DNA from: Bryobacterales bacterium
GTDB lineage: Bacteria > Acidobacteriota > Terriglobia > Bryobacterales > Bryobacteraceae
Assembly: GCA_003517725.1 (NCBI GenBank)
Contig: DOZZ01000129.1
Span: forward strand, 9,791-20,314
Direction of reading: 5' to 3'
DNA length: 10,524 nucleotides
This document shows, one piece after another, positions 1 through 6,717 of this stretch. The position numbers were made by a program, and so were the translations under genes. The notes under the pieces are model-generated. The model saw only the letters and a list, made by a program, of their open reading frames with translations. It searched no databases and had not been told where the DNA came from. Position 1 is the first letter of the stretch; every line of letters starts with the position of its first letter.

Positions 1-9
1 GCCGGTCTT

Positions 10-666
10 TCATGCGAGCCGCCGATCCACGCGCGCCAGGGTCAGTAGCGTGACGGACCGCGCGCCGGCCCGCCGCAGCACCGCCGCGCACGCCCGCGCC
101 GTGGCCCCGGTCGTCATTACATCATCCACCAGCAGCACGTGGTGGCCTGCTGCCCCATTCGAACCCATAGTCGATCGGCGCATGCTGAAAGCCCCGGCCA
201 CATTGGTTCGCCGCTGCGCATTGGTCAGCGCCGCCTGGCTGGCGGTGGAGCGGCCGCGCCGCAACATTCGCACGTAGGGCGCGCCCCAGCGCCGGGCAAT
301 GTCGCGCGCCAGCAGTTCACTTTGGTTGAAGCCGCGCTGGTAGCGCCGGCGCCAGTGCAGCGGCACGCTCGTCACCGCATCGAAGCGCGCGTCGCGCGGC
401 AAAGCCTCGGCCAGCATCCGGCTCAGGGGCTGCCGCAGCGACTGCATGCGGCCGTATTTGAAAAGATGAATCAGCTGGCGGAAGCCGCCTTCATACGCGG
501 CCAGGCAGTAGGCGGCATCGAAACCGCGCAGGCCGCCGCGGCATGCGGTGCAAACCCCATCGGCGTCCAGAGGGAAGGCATTCAGAAACGGCGTCTGGCA
601 CAAGCGGCAGAAGAACTCCGCGCGTAATGGCCGGGGCGGCGCCAGGCATGCGGCGCATACCGGCAC
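10..666 (-). CDS. comF: ComF family protein (phosphoribosyltransferase-like)
   Basis: Resembles ComF/GntX proteins, cytoplasmic proteins tied to DNA uptake in competent bacteria, with a zinc-binding Cys region followed by a type I phosphoribosyltransferase fold. From the GTG at 666, Cys pairs lie at residues 4/7, 20/23 and 39/42. The segment VPLHWRRRYQRGFNQSELLA (101-120) is the ComF hallmark, and VLLVDDVMTTGAT (177-189) is the PRPP-binding loop. The C-terminus is complete. The N-terminus is not: the frame stays open upstream to a TAA at 853-855, and the codons at 700-720 read FPDDCRIC, a typical ComF beginning that carries another Cys pair. No in-frame ATG, GTG or TTG exists there; CTG at 723 is a possible start but has no visible ribosome site. 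The true protein therefore probably begins upstream of 666, through a rare start codon or a sequence error. The family call is firm; the role in competence is from family knowledge. Confidence 0.9.
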   Translation of the reverse strand: MPVCAACLAPPRPLRAEFFCRLCQTPFLNAFPLDADGVCTACRGGLRGFDAAYCLAAYEGGFRQLIHLFKYGRMQSLRQPLSRMLAEALPRDARFDAVTSVPLHWRRRYQRGFNQSELLARDIARRWGAPYVRMLRRGRSTASQAALTNAQRRTNVAGAFSMRRSTMGSNGAAGHHVLLVDDVMTTGATARACAAVLRRAGARSVTLLTLARVDRRLA

Positions 667-852
667 CTTGGTCCAGCCCTGCAGCGCCTGTCCGCAGATG
701 CGGCAGTCGTCGGGGAATATCAGCGCGAAAAGAACATGCGGAAGCTGCTGGACAAGGGAGAGCGAAGGGACGAATCGGGGCGGCGAGATGCGGCTAGGGA
801 AGGCGCACCCCTCTCGGGCCCTTGATAGCAGCGGCCCGGAACGCTTCGGGGT
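667..852 (-). other. In-frame upstream extension of comF with no standard start codon
   Basis: This stretch continues the comF frame without a stop. Its last part encodes a hydrophobic run followed by FPDDCRIC and then a Gln/Leu/Trp-rich link to the GTG at 666. In known ComF proteins this first CxxC belongs to the zinc-binding module, so the coding region very likely extends at least to about 740. Only CTG codons (for example at 723) could start it. Codons above about 760 look non-conserved. Confidence 0.6.
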
Positions 853-888
853 TTATACCATTCACCGCCGTAAGGTCCATTTGTCTTG

Positions 889-917
889 AGTGTAGGTAGC
901 GGCGGGACGGTTGTCAA
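889..917 (-). promoter_or_regulatory. Sigma-70-like promoter facing comF
   Basis: On the minus strand a perfect TTGACA (917-912) is followed after exactly 17 bases by TACACT (894-889). Transcription would start near 882 and run towards comF. An ATG at 880-878 lies almost at the predicted start and opens a 28-codon frame ending at 794, out of frame with comF. Spacing and hexamers are good; activity is inferred. Confidence 0.55.
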
Positions 918-940
918 TCGGACTAGTCCCTGGGCCGCGC

Positions 941-972
941 AAAACATAAAAGTTTTTTTATGTTTTTTTATG
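941..972. repeat. AT-rich inverted repeat overlapping a tandem 10-mer
   Basis: AAAACATAAAA (941-951) and TTTTATGTTTT (956-966) form a perfect 11-bp inverted repeat around a 4-base loop. In the same place TTTTTTTATG occurs twice in tandem (953-962 and 963-972). The block sits between the divergent comF and HU-type gene promoters and stands out from GC-rich surroundings. It is suited to a protein-binding or bendable site. A terminator is less likely because the stem has only two GC pairs. Confidence 0.6.
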
Positions 973-1022
973 ATGGAAGTGGCCGGAGCCCAATAAAACA
1001 AGGCCTCCCGCGACAATTTCGC

Positions 1023-1051
1023 TTTACAACCCGGATTCCGTTCCGTATGAT
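1023..1051 (+). promoter_or_regulatory. Sigma-70-like promoter of the HU-type gene
   Basis: TTTACA (1023-1028) and TATGAT (1046-1051) are separated by exactly 17 bases, close to the sigma-70 consensus. A transcript would begin near 1058 and leave a leader of about 95 bases before the ATG at 1153. The match supports strong expression, as expected for a nucleoid protein. Confidence 0.6.
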
Positions 1052-1082
1052 TGTAACGTTTTGGGAACCGGAAGGCTTTATA

Positions 1083-1121
1083 CCGGCCTCTTCAGAAGCC
1101 GGCCCTGCACCGGGCGGTGCA
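1083..1121 (+). promoter_or_regulatory. Two short hairpins in the leader of the HU-type gene
   Basis: CCGGC (1083-1087) pairs with GCCGG (1098-1102), and TGCACC (1106-1111) pairs perfectly with GGTGCA (1116-1121) around a GGGC loop. Both lie between the predicted transcription start and the ribosome site at 1141-1146. The octamer AAGGCTTT flanks the pair at 1072-1079 and 1121-1128. They could influence mRNA stability or translation; no known riboswitch class was recognised. Confidence 0.3.
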
Positions 1122-1152
1122 AGGCTTTCCGAAGTCAACGGGAGGGTATTGG

Positions 1153-1458
1153 ATGGCAACACAACGAATGACGCAAACGCAATTGATGCGAACTCTCGCA
1201 GAGTCCTGCGAAGTTCCGAATAAAACAGCTCGTCTTTTTCTGGACACGCTGGCCAGCATGGCTGTAAGCGAGGTCAAAAAGAACGGGGTGTTCGTGCTTC
1301 CCGGTCTCGGACGCCTGGTGCGCCAGGAGCGCAAAGCCCGGATGGGGCGCAACCCCGCTACCGGCGAATCGATCAAGATTCCGGCCAAGAAAGTGGTGAA
1401 GTTTCGTGTCGCCAAAGCTGCTAAAGACTCGATCGTGCCGCCTAAGAAGGCTAAGTAG
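1153..1458 (+). CDS. HU/IHF family DNA-binding protein
   Basis: A 101-residue basic protein of the HU/IHF family, which bends and compacts DNA as a dimer in the nucleoid. The diagnostic arm sequence GRNPATGESIKIPAKK lies at residues 65-80, including the proline (68) that intercalates between base pairs. The N-terminal helices (about 7-45) and the VLPGLGRLVRQERKAR strand region fit the fold. The usual final GKxLKxxV is altered to AKAAKDSI, followed by a lysine/proline tail ending PPKKAK. ATG 1153 is chosen over GTG 1117 because GGAGGG (1141-1146) lies 6 bases upstream of it. The gene has its own promoter at 1023-1051 and a strong terminator directly behind it, so it is probably transcribed alone. 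Whether it acts like HU or IHF cannot be told from sequence alone. Confidence 0.93.
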   Translation: MATQRMTQTQLMRTLAESCEVPNKTARLFLDTLASMAVSEVKKNGVFVLPGLGRLVRQERKARMGRNPATGESIKIPAKKVVKFRVAKAAKDSIVPPKKAK

Positions 1459-1481
1459 TTAAACTTCCGTCGATCTACAAC

Positions 1482-1517
1482 AAACCCCGCCAAGCGCTCC
1501 ACGCTGGCGGGGTTTTT
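1482..1517 (+). terminator. Rho-independent terminator after the HU-type gene
   Basis: AAACCCCGCC (1482-1491) pairs with GGCGGGGTTT (1506-1515). Inside, AGCG (1493-1496) pairs with CGCT (1502-1505) around loop CTCCA, leaving one bulged A. Five T residues follow the stem (1513-1517). It begins 23 bases after the stop codon. On the other strand the T tract is short, so it would stop tatA transcripts less well. Confidence 0.9.
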
Positions 1518-1542
1518 ACTTTTGCGCGACCCGCAAAGAGCA

Positions 1543-1740
1543 TTACGTCTGCTTCTTTTCCTCGGGCTTTTCCTCGTCGCTCTTCAGGGACGTCTTGAAG
1601 TTTTTAATGCCTTCGCCCAGACCTTTGGCCAGTTCCGGAATCTTTTTTCCGCCGAAAAGAAACACTGCCACCACCACGATCACCAAAATTTCCGGCGTAC
1701 CTAAGCCGCCGATGCCGGCGGTCTGCAACCCAGCAGCCAT
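1543..1740 (-). CDS. tatA: Sec-independent protein translocase subunit TatA/TatE
   Basis: A 65-residue member of the TatA/E family, the pore-forming subunit of the twin-arginine pathway that exports folded proteins across the inner membrane. A short N-terminus with [16 protein letters not shown] gives one membrane helix (about residues 15-29). A conserved hinge and amphipathic helix follow ([20 protein letters not shown], 29-48), then a charged Lys/Glu tail, exactly the family plan. ATG 1740 is chosen over an in-frame TTG at 1758 because AAGGAGG (1751-1745) lies 4 bases before it. A TAGAAT box at 1768-1763 could be the -10 element, though no good -35 is seen. No tatC or tatB is adjacent, so the partner must be encoded elsewhere. 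TatA and TatE cannot be separated by sequence here. Confidence 0.93.
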   Translation of the reverse strand: MAAGLQTAGIGGLGTPEILVIVVVAVFLFGGKKIPELAKGLGEGIKNFKTSLKSDEEKPEEKKQT

Positions 1741-1846
1741 AACGCCTCCTTTTGCCAACTACATTCTACTGCAAGGTGGCGCGCCGGACATCGCGCGACG
1801 TTGACATGCCGGCACCCCTCCCTCCCGGTTCAACACAGGCGCCCAA

Positions 1847-3334
1847 TTACAGCGAATTCAGGAACGCCACCAGGTCCAACTTCTCTTGAGCAGTGAATCC
1901 GATATGAAACCGGGAGTCGTAGAAATCCACGACATCCTGGAGCGTTTGCGCGCTTCCATTGTGGAAGTAGGGAGCGCGCGCCGCCAGCCCGCGCAGAATC
2001 GGACCCTTGAACTTACCGACGTCGGCAAACTTACCGGTTACCATGGCCCGGCCCGGATCGGTGATCTGTACGCACGTCGCCAGGGTGGGCCTCTCGCAGA
2101 TGGTGAGCACCGGAAGATAACCGGTATCGAGCGCGTTATCGCCGCCCGGCGGGTCCGCCACGCCGATGTTCAGCGGGGCCGACACGGAGTGGTTGCCCGC
2201 ATTGGGACTGTCGTGGCATACGCCGCACGTCGATACGATGGTTGAAGGCACGGTGACGCCATTCGAGAAGGTTGCGCCGGTCAAGCCCGGCACGCCCGTG
2301 ATCGTGAACGATTTGGTGTTGAAAATCTCCTGCCCCCGAGCCACCGCCTGCTGGTAAGGGTTGGCGGACCCCTGCCATGAATCGAAGGTATCGAAGATCT
2401 TCGTGCTGAAGTGGAACGGAACGGGGTTCGTCGGATCCAACCCGACCGGGTCGTTGATTCCGATAAAGAAGTCCTGCTGGCTGATGGCCCGCGGCCCTCC
2501 ATTCGCGCCATTGGCGCTCAGGCTTCCCGATCCGCTCGCCTCGGCTTGACCCGTTGATAATCCCATTTCGAATTCGACGATCGATTGCAGTTGCGCTGCC
2601 GTGGGTCCAGGCGCCAGTCCTTGGGCGTGGCCCAGGGTGGCATCCACCGCCTGGTGCGTCAGGTCGTCTACAAGCGACTGCGGATAGTTGCTGGAGTTGA
2701 TTGGCGTGGTCCCGGTCTGTGCCGAGGACTCGCGTCCATCGAACATCACCGTGCTCAAGAACTTCAGATTGGTGCCCGGCAGCGGCCGCCGGTACATCGA
2801 AATCACATTCGCTTCGCTGCAGCCGTATGAATTATTCACGCTGACCACTTCAAAATCGCGGGCTTCCGGCACTGCCAGCGTGATGCGGAACAAGCCCCTG
2901 GTTCGCAGCAGGCTATAAGCCGCGGCGCGCCCGGAGACCGTCGAAACGTCGATGTCGTGATCGCAATTCGACCCGTCGTTGGTTCGGAAGATCGGGTCAA
3001 GCCCTTGCGACCCGTCGAACCGCGCCTGCACATGAGCCGCGGCAACGCTCATGGCGTCGCTCGGTTGATGGCAAGTGGCGCAGCTTCGGCCGTTGGTTCC
3101 GAGACTTTGGAAAAACGGGCCAGTCAAATCGAGATCGCCGTTCTGGCTGAACGTTCTAATCACGCCGGCCGGGTTGACGAACCCGCCTAGATTGGGTAGA
3201 ACCGGCCGGCCCTGCTGGGCGTGGATGAAGGTCATCGGCATGGCTAAAAGAACCGCGACGGCGAGGCCGATCGTCACATTGTTAAGGCGGTTTTTCGGGC
3301 CGCTCACCGCGACGCTTCTGCTGATTGCCTTCAT
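1847..3334 (-). CDS. Exported di-heme cytochrome c peroxidase family protein (MauG/CcpA-like)
   Basis: A 495-residue exported cytochrome with a Sec-type signal peptide (hydrophobic core about 21-37, probable cleavage after FIHA at 39). Two covalent heme c sites are visible: CATCH (85-89) and CGVCH (370-374). The motif FDGRESS near 198-204 and the C-terminal GPILRGLAARAPYFHNG (444-460) followed by TLQDVVDFY are typical of bacterial di-heme peroxidases and MauG-like enzymes. Those proteins reduce hydrogen peroxide or carry out oxidations in the periplasm using electrons from small cytochromes or quinols. Extra cysteines at 124, 172, 413 and 421 might form disulfides. GGAGG (3343-3339) precedes the ATG. 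It appears to be a single gene; the nearest co-directional gene, tatA, lies about 100 bases downstream. The substrate is unknown, and a true peroxidase role cannot be distinguished from other di-heme oxidase roles. Confidence 0.88.
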   Translation of the reverse strand: MKAISRSVAVSGPKNRLNNVTIGLAVAVLLAMPMTFIHAQQGRPVLPNLGGFVNPAGVIRTFSQNGDLDLTGPFFQSLGTNGRSCATCHQPSDAMSVAAAHVQARFDGSQGLDPIFRTNDGSNCDHDIDVSTVSGRAAAYSLLRTRGLFRITLAVPEARDFEVVSVNNSYGCSEANVISMYRRPLPGTNLKFLSTVMFDGRESSAQTGTTPINSSNYPQSLVDDLTHQAVDATLGHAQGLAPGPTAAQLQSIVEFEMGLSTGQAEASGSGSLSANGANGGPRAISQQDFFIGINDPVGLDPTNPVPFHFSTKIFDTFDSWQGSANPYQQAVARGQEIFNTKSFTITGVPGLTGATFSNGVTVPSTIVSTCGVCHDSPNAGNHSVSAPLNIGVADPPGGDNALDTGYLPVLTICERPTLATCVQITDPGRAMVTGKFADVGKFKGPILRGLAARAPYFHNGSAQTLQDVVDFYDSRFHIGFTAQEKLDLVAFLNSL

Positions 3335-3429
3335 TTCCCCTCCGGGTGCTAAAAGTTTTCTTACTCTGACCTGCGGAATAGGATGCCAGATTTAGCGGCG
3401 CATTCCCTGTTTTTTATAGACGCCGGCAG

Positions 3430-3435
3430 TATAAT
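3430..3435 (+). promoter_or_regulatory. Candidate -10 element for the sigma-factor gene
   Basis: A perfect TATAAT stands 32 bases before the ATG at 3468, in the divergent gap between the di-heme peroxidase and the sigma factor. No convincing TTGACA-like box is found 15-19 bases upstream; the region there is a T-run (3410-3415). A start near 3442 would give a leader of about 26 bases containing GGAG at 3455-3458. Confidence 0.35.
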
Positions 3436-3467
3436 TCCAAAAACGTACTGTAATGGAGTAACCCGCA

Positions 3468-4013
3468 ATGGAAATTACGGAGTTGCTACAGCGCGTCCAT
3501 GCCGGGGACAGGGAGGCGCTGAATGCGGTCATTCCACTGGTCTACGACGAGTTGAAGAAACTCGCATCGGCCCACTTGCGCCGCGAGGGCCGGGCGGAGC
3601 CGCTGCAAACGACGGCTTTGGTGCACGAGGCTTTTCTGCGGCTGGCCGGCGGGCGCCACCCGGCCTACGAGAATGGCTCGCATTTTTAGGGCATTGCTTC
3701 CCGGTTAATGCGCCAGATTCTGGTGGACGCCGCGCGGGCCAAAAACGCGGAAAAACGCAGCGCCGCGGCGGAAGTAGCGCTGGCGGAAATCCCCGATCTG
3801 GGCTATCAGACAGACGGCGCCTTGCTGGCCATGGATGAGTGCCTGGAACGCTTGGCGCGCATCGATCCGCTAAAAGTCCAGTTAATTGAGATGCGCTATT
3901 TCGGCGGCATGACGGCGGAAGAGTCGGCCGAGGCGCTGGCGATGTCCGTGCACGTGGTTCGCCGCGAGCTGCGCCTGGCGCAGGCATGGCTCCGCAAAGA
4001 GATGGCGGGATAA
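3468..4013 (+). pseudogene. ECF-type RNA polymerase sigma factor interrupted by an in-frame amber codon
   Basis: Read straight through, this frame gives a 180-residue ECF sigma factor of the TIGR02999-like class common in Acidobacteria. Region 2 is upstream of the stop (MEITELLQRVHAGDREALNA, then LVYDELKKLASAHLRRE and TTALVHEAFLRL). Region 4 is downstream (LEIDP-like ARIDPLKVQLIEMRYFGGMT, then AEESAEALAMSVHVVRRELR). A TAG at 3687-3689 splits it between ENGSHF and GIASRLMRQILVDAARA, in the position where relatives carry an aromatic or other hydrophobic residue. The frame is the same on both sides, so this is a nonsense change, not a frameshift. The first piece alone (73 residues) lacks region 4. 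An internal ATG at 3708 could start a 101-residue region-4 fragment. ATG 3468 has GGAG 9 bases upstream. The product would normally direct transcription together with a nearby kinase; it is probably inactive unless the codon is read through or is a sequence error. Confidence 0.85.
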
Positions 4014-4016
4014 ATC

Positions 4017-6632
4017 TCAGTGAAGTCGGGCGGCCGCGTCTCTAAGCTGCCGGGCCCGGCGCGAATCGGGTTGATCTGGTCCTAGCGCGCTTTGCAGTTG
4101 TTGCACCGCGGACCGCAGCGCGGCTTCCGCTTCAGACGCCTTGCCCTGGGCCCGCCGCGCGCTCCCGAGCGCCAGATAAGCGCGGCCCAGATTGCCCGAA
4201 AAGGTTCCGGGCTGGGCGGCTTTTTGCAGCATGCTCAAGGCCCTGGCCGCATCCGCCGCAGCCTGGTCCGGGCGGCCTAGTTCTAACTCGATATCGGACC
4301 GGCCCACCAGAAAGTTGGGAAGCAAATCGGCGCCGTGGCGGCCGCTTTTGATCAATGCTTCAGTGATAGCCACCGATTGATTCGCCACATCGAGGGCCGC
4401 CGGCAAGTCGCCGCGTGCCTTCGCCAGCAGGGCCTGCTGCATCGCTAACGATGCGAAGGCGATATGTCCTGGGGGAAAGCCTTGCCGCAACCGCGGCTCC
4501 ACTTCCGACAGCATCCCTGCCGCGCGCTGGAGATCGCCTTGGCTGCGGTAAATGGCTGCCCGCAGGATCAGCGCCTGAATGAGCGGCACGTTATCGCCGG
4601 TCGCCTGTGCTTTGGCGTAAGCCCGTTCGGCATAGTCGGCCGCTTCATCGAAGCGCCCCGCATCATGCAGCGCGCGGGCATAATTGGCGAGCAGCACCGG
4701 CGAAACAGTCTGCTCGATGGAGTTGTCGCGGCCGACCTCAATGGCACGGCGAAAGACTTTCCCCGCATCGAGCGGCCGGCCCGCGAGAATCAGATCGGAG
4801 CCCCAATTGTTGAGCACCGTGGCGGCTCGCTGCGTATCGTCGCGCCCCAGCGACGCCAGCCGTGCCCATGCCTGCTCAAACGCGGCACTAGCCTCGCGAT
4901 GCTGCCCGGCATCCTTATACGAACTGGCCAGCCTGATCAGAAGATTCAGTTCTGCCAGCTCGGATCGGATCGGAGCCTGCTGCAACAAGCGTTGGGCAGC
5001 CTGTGCGCGCGCGATGGCATCCCGCGGAAATCCGCGGTTCGAGGCGATTTCACTGCCGCGCTCCAGACAGAAGATGCGATCCAGCGCGTACATCGGCTCC
5101 TCCGGGAGCGCGCGCATTCCCTCTTGAAAGAGGGCCTCCGAGCGCGAGAGATCGCCTGCGCGGGACAGCGTTTGCGCCAGCGCGCAGGAGGCCGTGGCGT
5201 GAATCGACGGGTCGGGCAACGCGCCCGATTGCTTATAAGCTTCCTCCAGTAAGCGGCGCGCTTTCGTGTATTCGTCCTGAACCGTGTATTGGCGGCCGAT
5301 CGAAATGAGGAGTTCCAGGCGGTTGGCAGTGTCGCCATGCTGCCGTTCGATGACATGCTCGGCACGCGCCAGCAAACTATCGACGGTGAACGGCTTGCCC
5401 GAGGGCGCGGCGTCCGAGAGGAGAAAGGCATTCAGGTCGTTGATCGACTCCGCGCGCGATAACTGGCGGAGCGCAAAGTCACGTTGCAGGCGTGCCGTGC
5501 GGGCTTGGATCAGCGTGCCCACGGCGCCACCGAGCGCGGCCGTGAACGCCAGGGCCGCGAGTGCGACCGGCGCGCGATTACGGCGCACGAACTTGGCGGT
5601 GCGATATGCCAGCGTGTCCGGCCGCGCCACGATAGGTTCGTCCCTGAGATAGCGGCGGATGTCGTCGGCCAGTGCCGCGGCCGAAGGGTAACGCTCGCGC
5701 GGGTTCTTTTTGAGCGTCTTGGCTACGATGGTGTCGAGATCTCCGCGCAGCGTGCGGCGGAGGTTGTGGCGGTTGGCGCCGCGCGCTCCCCCCACATCCG
5801 ACATCCGGGCGGGCTCGGTATCCACGGCGGCCTTGAGCAGAGCTGCGCAGGAGTGGGGGCCCGGACCTGCTGGATGTTCCCCGGTCAGCAGCACGTACAG
5901 CAGCACGCCCAGCGCATAGACGTCGATGGCGGTCGTCACCGGGCCGCCCGCCACCTGCTCGGGCGCCGCGTATTCCGGTGTCAGCGCCACGCCCGCCTCG
6001 CGCGTGAGCAGCGTCGCCGCTCCGGCGTGCTCCTCGTCTTCGAGCAGCTTGGCAATGCCGAAATCCAGCAGCTTGGCTTGCCCCGCGGCGTCTACCAGAA
6101 TATTGGACGGCTTGATATCGCGATGAATGATGAGGTTCTGGTGGGCGTACGCGACGGCTTCGCATACCTGGATAAACAAAGCCAGCTTTTTGTCTACATC
6201 CAGACTTTCGGCATAGACGTCGATGGGCGTCCCATCGATGTAGTCCATCGCCAGGTAGGGCTGGCCCTCGTCGGTGTGGCCGGCATCCAGCAGGCGCGCA
6301 ATGCCAGGGTGGCTGAGCGCCGCGAGGATTCGGCGTTCCCGCAGGAAGCGGTCCACGAAGGCCGGCTCGTCACCGCCGTAGCGCAGAAATTTTATGGCGA
6401 CGCGCTGCTCCACTTCGCCGTCGGCGCGCTCCGCCAGATACACCGAACCCATGCCGCCGCGGCCCAGAACGCGAAGCAGGCGGTACGCTCCGCAGCGGCG
6501 GTTTTCTTCGCCTTCGGCGCCGGCTCGCAGGACGCGTTCCGCGGAGGCAGCCACGCACGCTGTCAGGGACTCGCCGCGGCCCGAATCGAACCGCAGCAGT
6601 GCTTCCACTTCGGCACGCACGGCAGCCGGCAC
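4017..6632 (-). CDS. Membrane-anchored serine/threonine protein kinase with C-terminal TPR-like repeats
   Basis: An 871-residue PknB-type signalling kinase. From GTG 6632: glycine loop GRGGMGSVY (57-65), catalytic lysine in VAIKF (81), catalytic loop HRDIKPSN (170-177), DFG (190-192) and activation/APE-like segment TPEYAAPEQ (218-226), all intact. One membrane helix follows (about 354-376), preceded by basic residues, so the kinase lies in the cytoplasm and the C-terminal part outside. That part (about 390-871) is helical, alanine-rich and TPR-like, probably binding partner proteins. The start is doubtful: the 16 codons before the GTG (ADLSPAQRESYFQERQ) look like genuine kinase N-terminus but have no standard start codon, and the likely ATG (6717) is in another frame. 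The gene ends 3 bases from the stop of the oppositely oriented sigma-factor gene. Acidobacteria often pair such kinases with ECF sigma factors. The ligand and target are unknown. Confidence 0.92.
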   Translation of the reverse strand: MPAAVRAEVEALLRFDSGRGESLTACVAASAERVLRAGAEGEENRRCGAYRLLRVLGRGGMGSVYLAERADGEVEQRVAIKFLRYGGDEPAFVDRFLRERRILAALSHPGIARLLDAGHTDEGQPYLAMDYIDGTPIDVYAESLDVDKKLALFIQVCEAVAYAHQNLIIHRDIKPSNILVDAAGQAKLLDFGIAKLLEDEEHAGAATLLTREAGVALTPEYAAPEQVAGGPVTTAIDVYALGVLLYVLLTGEHPAGPGPHSCAALLKAAVDTEPARMSDVGGARGANRHNLRRTLRGDLDTIVAKTLKKNPRERYPSAAALADDIRRYLRDEPIVARPDTLAYRTAKFVRRNRAPVALAALAFTAALGGAVGTLIQARTARLQRDFALRQLSRAESINDLNAFLLSDAAPSGKPFTVDSLLARAEHVIERQHGDTANRLELLISIGRQYTVQDEYTKARRLLEEAYKQSGALPDPSIHATASCALAQTLSRAGDLSRSEALFQEGMRALPEEPMYALDRIFCLERGSEIASNRGFPRDAIARAQAAQRLLQQAPIRSELAELNLLIRLASSYKDAGQHREASAAFEQAWARLASLGRDDTQRAATVLNNWGSDLILAGRPLDAGKVFRRAIEVGRDNSIEQTVSPVLLANYARALHDAGRFDEAADYAERAYAKAQATGDNVPLIQALILRAAIYRSQGDLQRAAGMLSEVEPRLRQGFPPGHIAFASLAMQQALLAKARGDLPAALDVANQSVAITEALIKSGRHGADLLPNFLVGRSDIELELGRPDQAAADAARALSMLQKAAQPGTFSGNLGRAYLALGSARRAQGKASEAEAALRSAVQQLQSALGPDQPDSRRARQLRDAAARLH

Positions 6633-6675
6633 TTGCCGTTCCTGGAAGTAGCTTTCCCGCTGCGCGGGTGACAGG

Positions 6676-6717
6676 TCAGCCCAGCTCGTGAAAGTGAATC
6701 TCGGCCTCGCGGTTCAT
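6676..6717 (-). other. Out-of-frame N-terminus of the kinase (suspected one-base frameshift)
   Basis: ATG at 6717-6715 begins MNREAEIHFHELG, ending at a TGA (6678-6676). The kinase frame then continues with ADLSPAQRESYFQERQVP. Joining the two would give one smooth acidobacterial kinase beginning, and needs one extra base in or near the run at 6680-6685. A GGGAGG motif on the minus strand (6736-6731) lies somewhat far from this ATG. The link is inferred from similarity of style to other kinases recalled from this group. Confidence 0.5.

Noticed and set aside
941..972. AT-rich repeat as a terminator or a CRISPR-like array
   Set aside because: The stem is almost all AT and there are only two tandem copies without spacers, so neither class fits.
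1117..1152. Upstream GTG start for the HU-type gene
   Set aside because: The extra 12 residues are not HU-like and the good ribosome site at 1141-1146 serves ATG 1153.
1741..1758. Upstream TTG start for tatA
   Set aside because: The extension overlaps the AAGGAGG ribosome site that fits ATG 1740.
4464..5252. A 262-codon plus-strand frame opposite the kinase repeat region
   Set aside because: Shadow of the TPR-like coding frame, with no coherent protein features.
5484..6671. A 395-codon open frame on the plus strand opposite the kinase
   Set aside because: It is antisense to an unambiguous kinase domain with all catalytic motifs; its protein has no recognisable motif and reflects high-GC codon structure.
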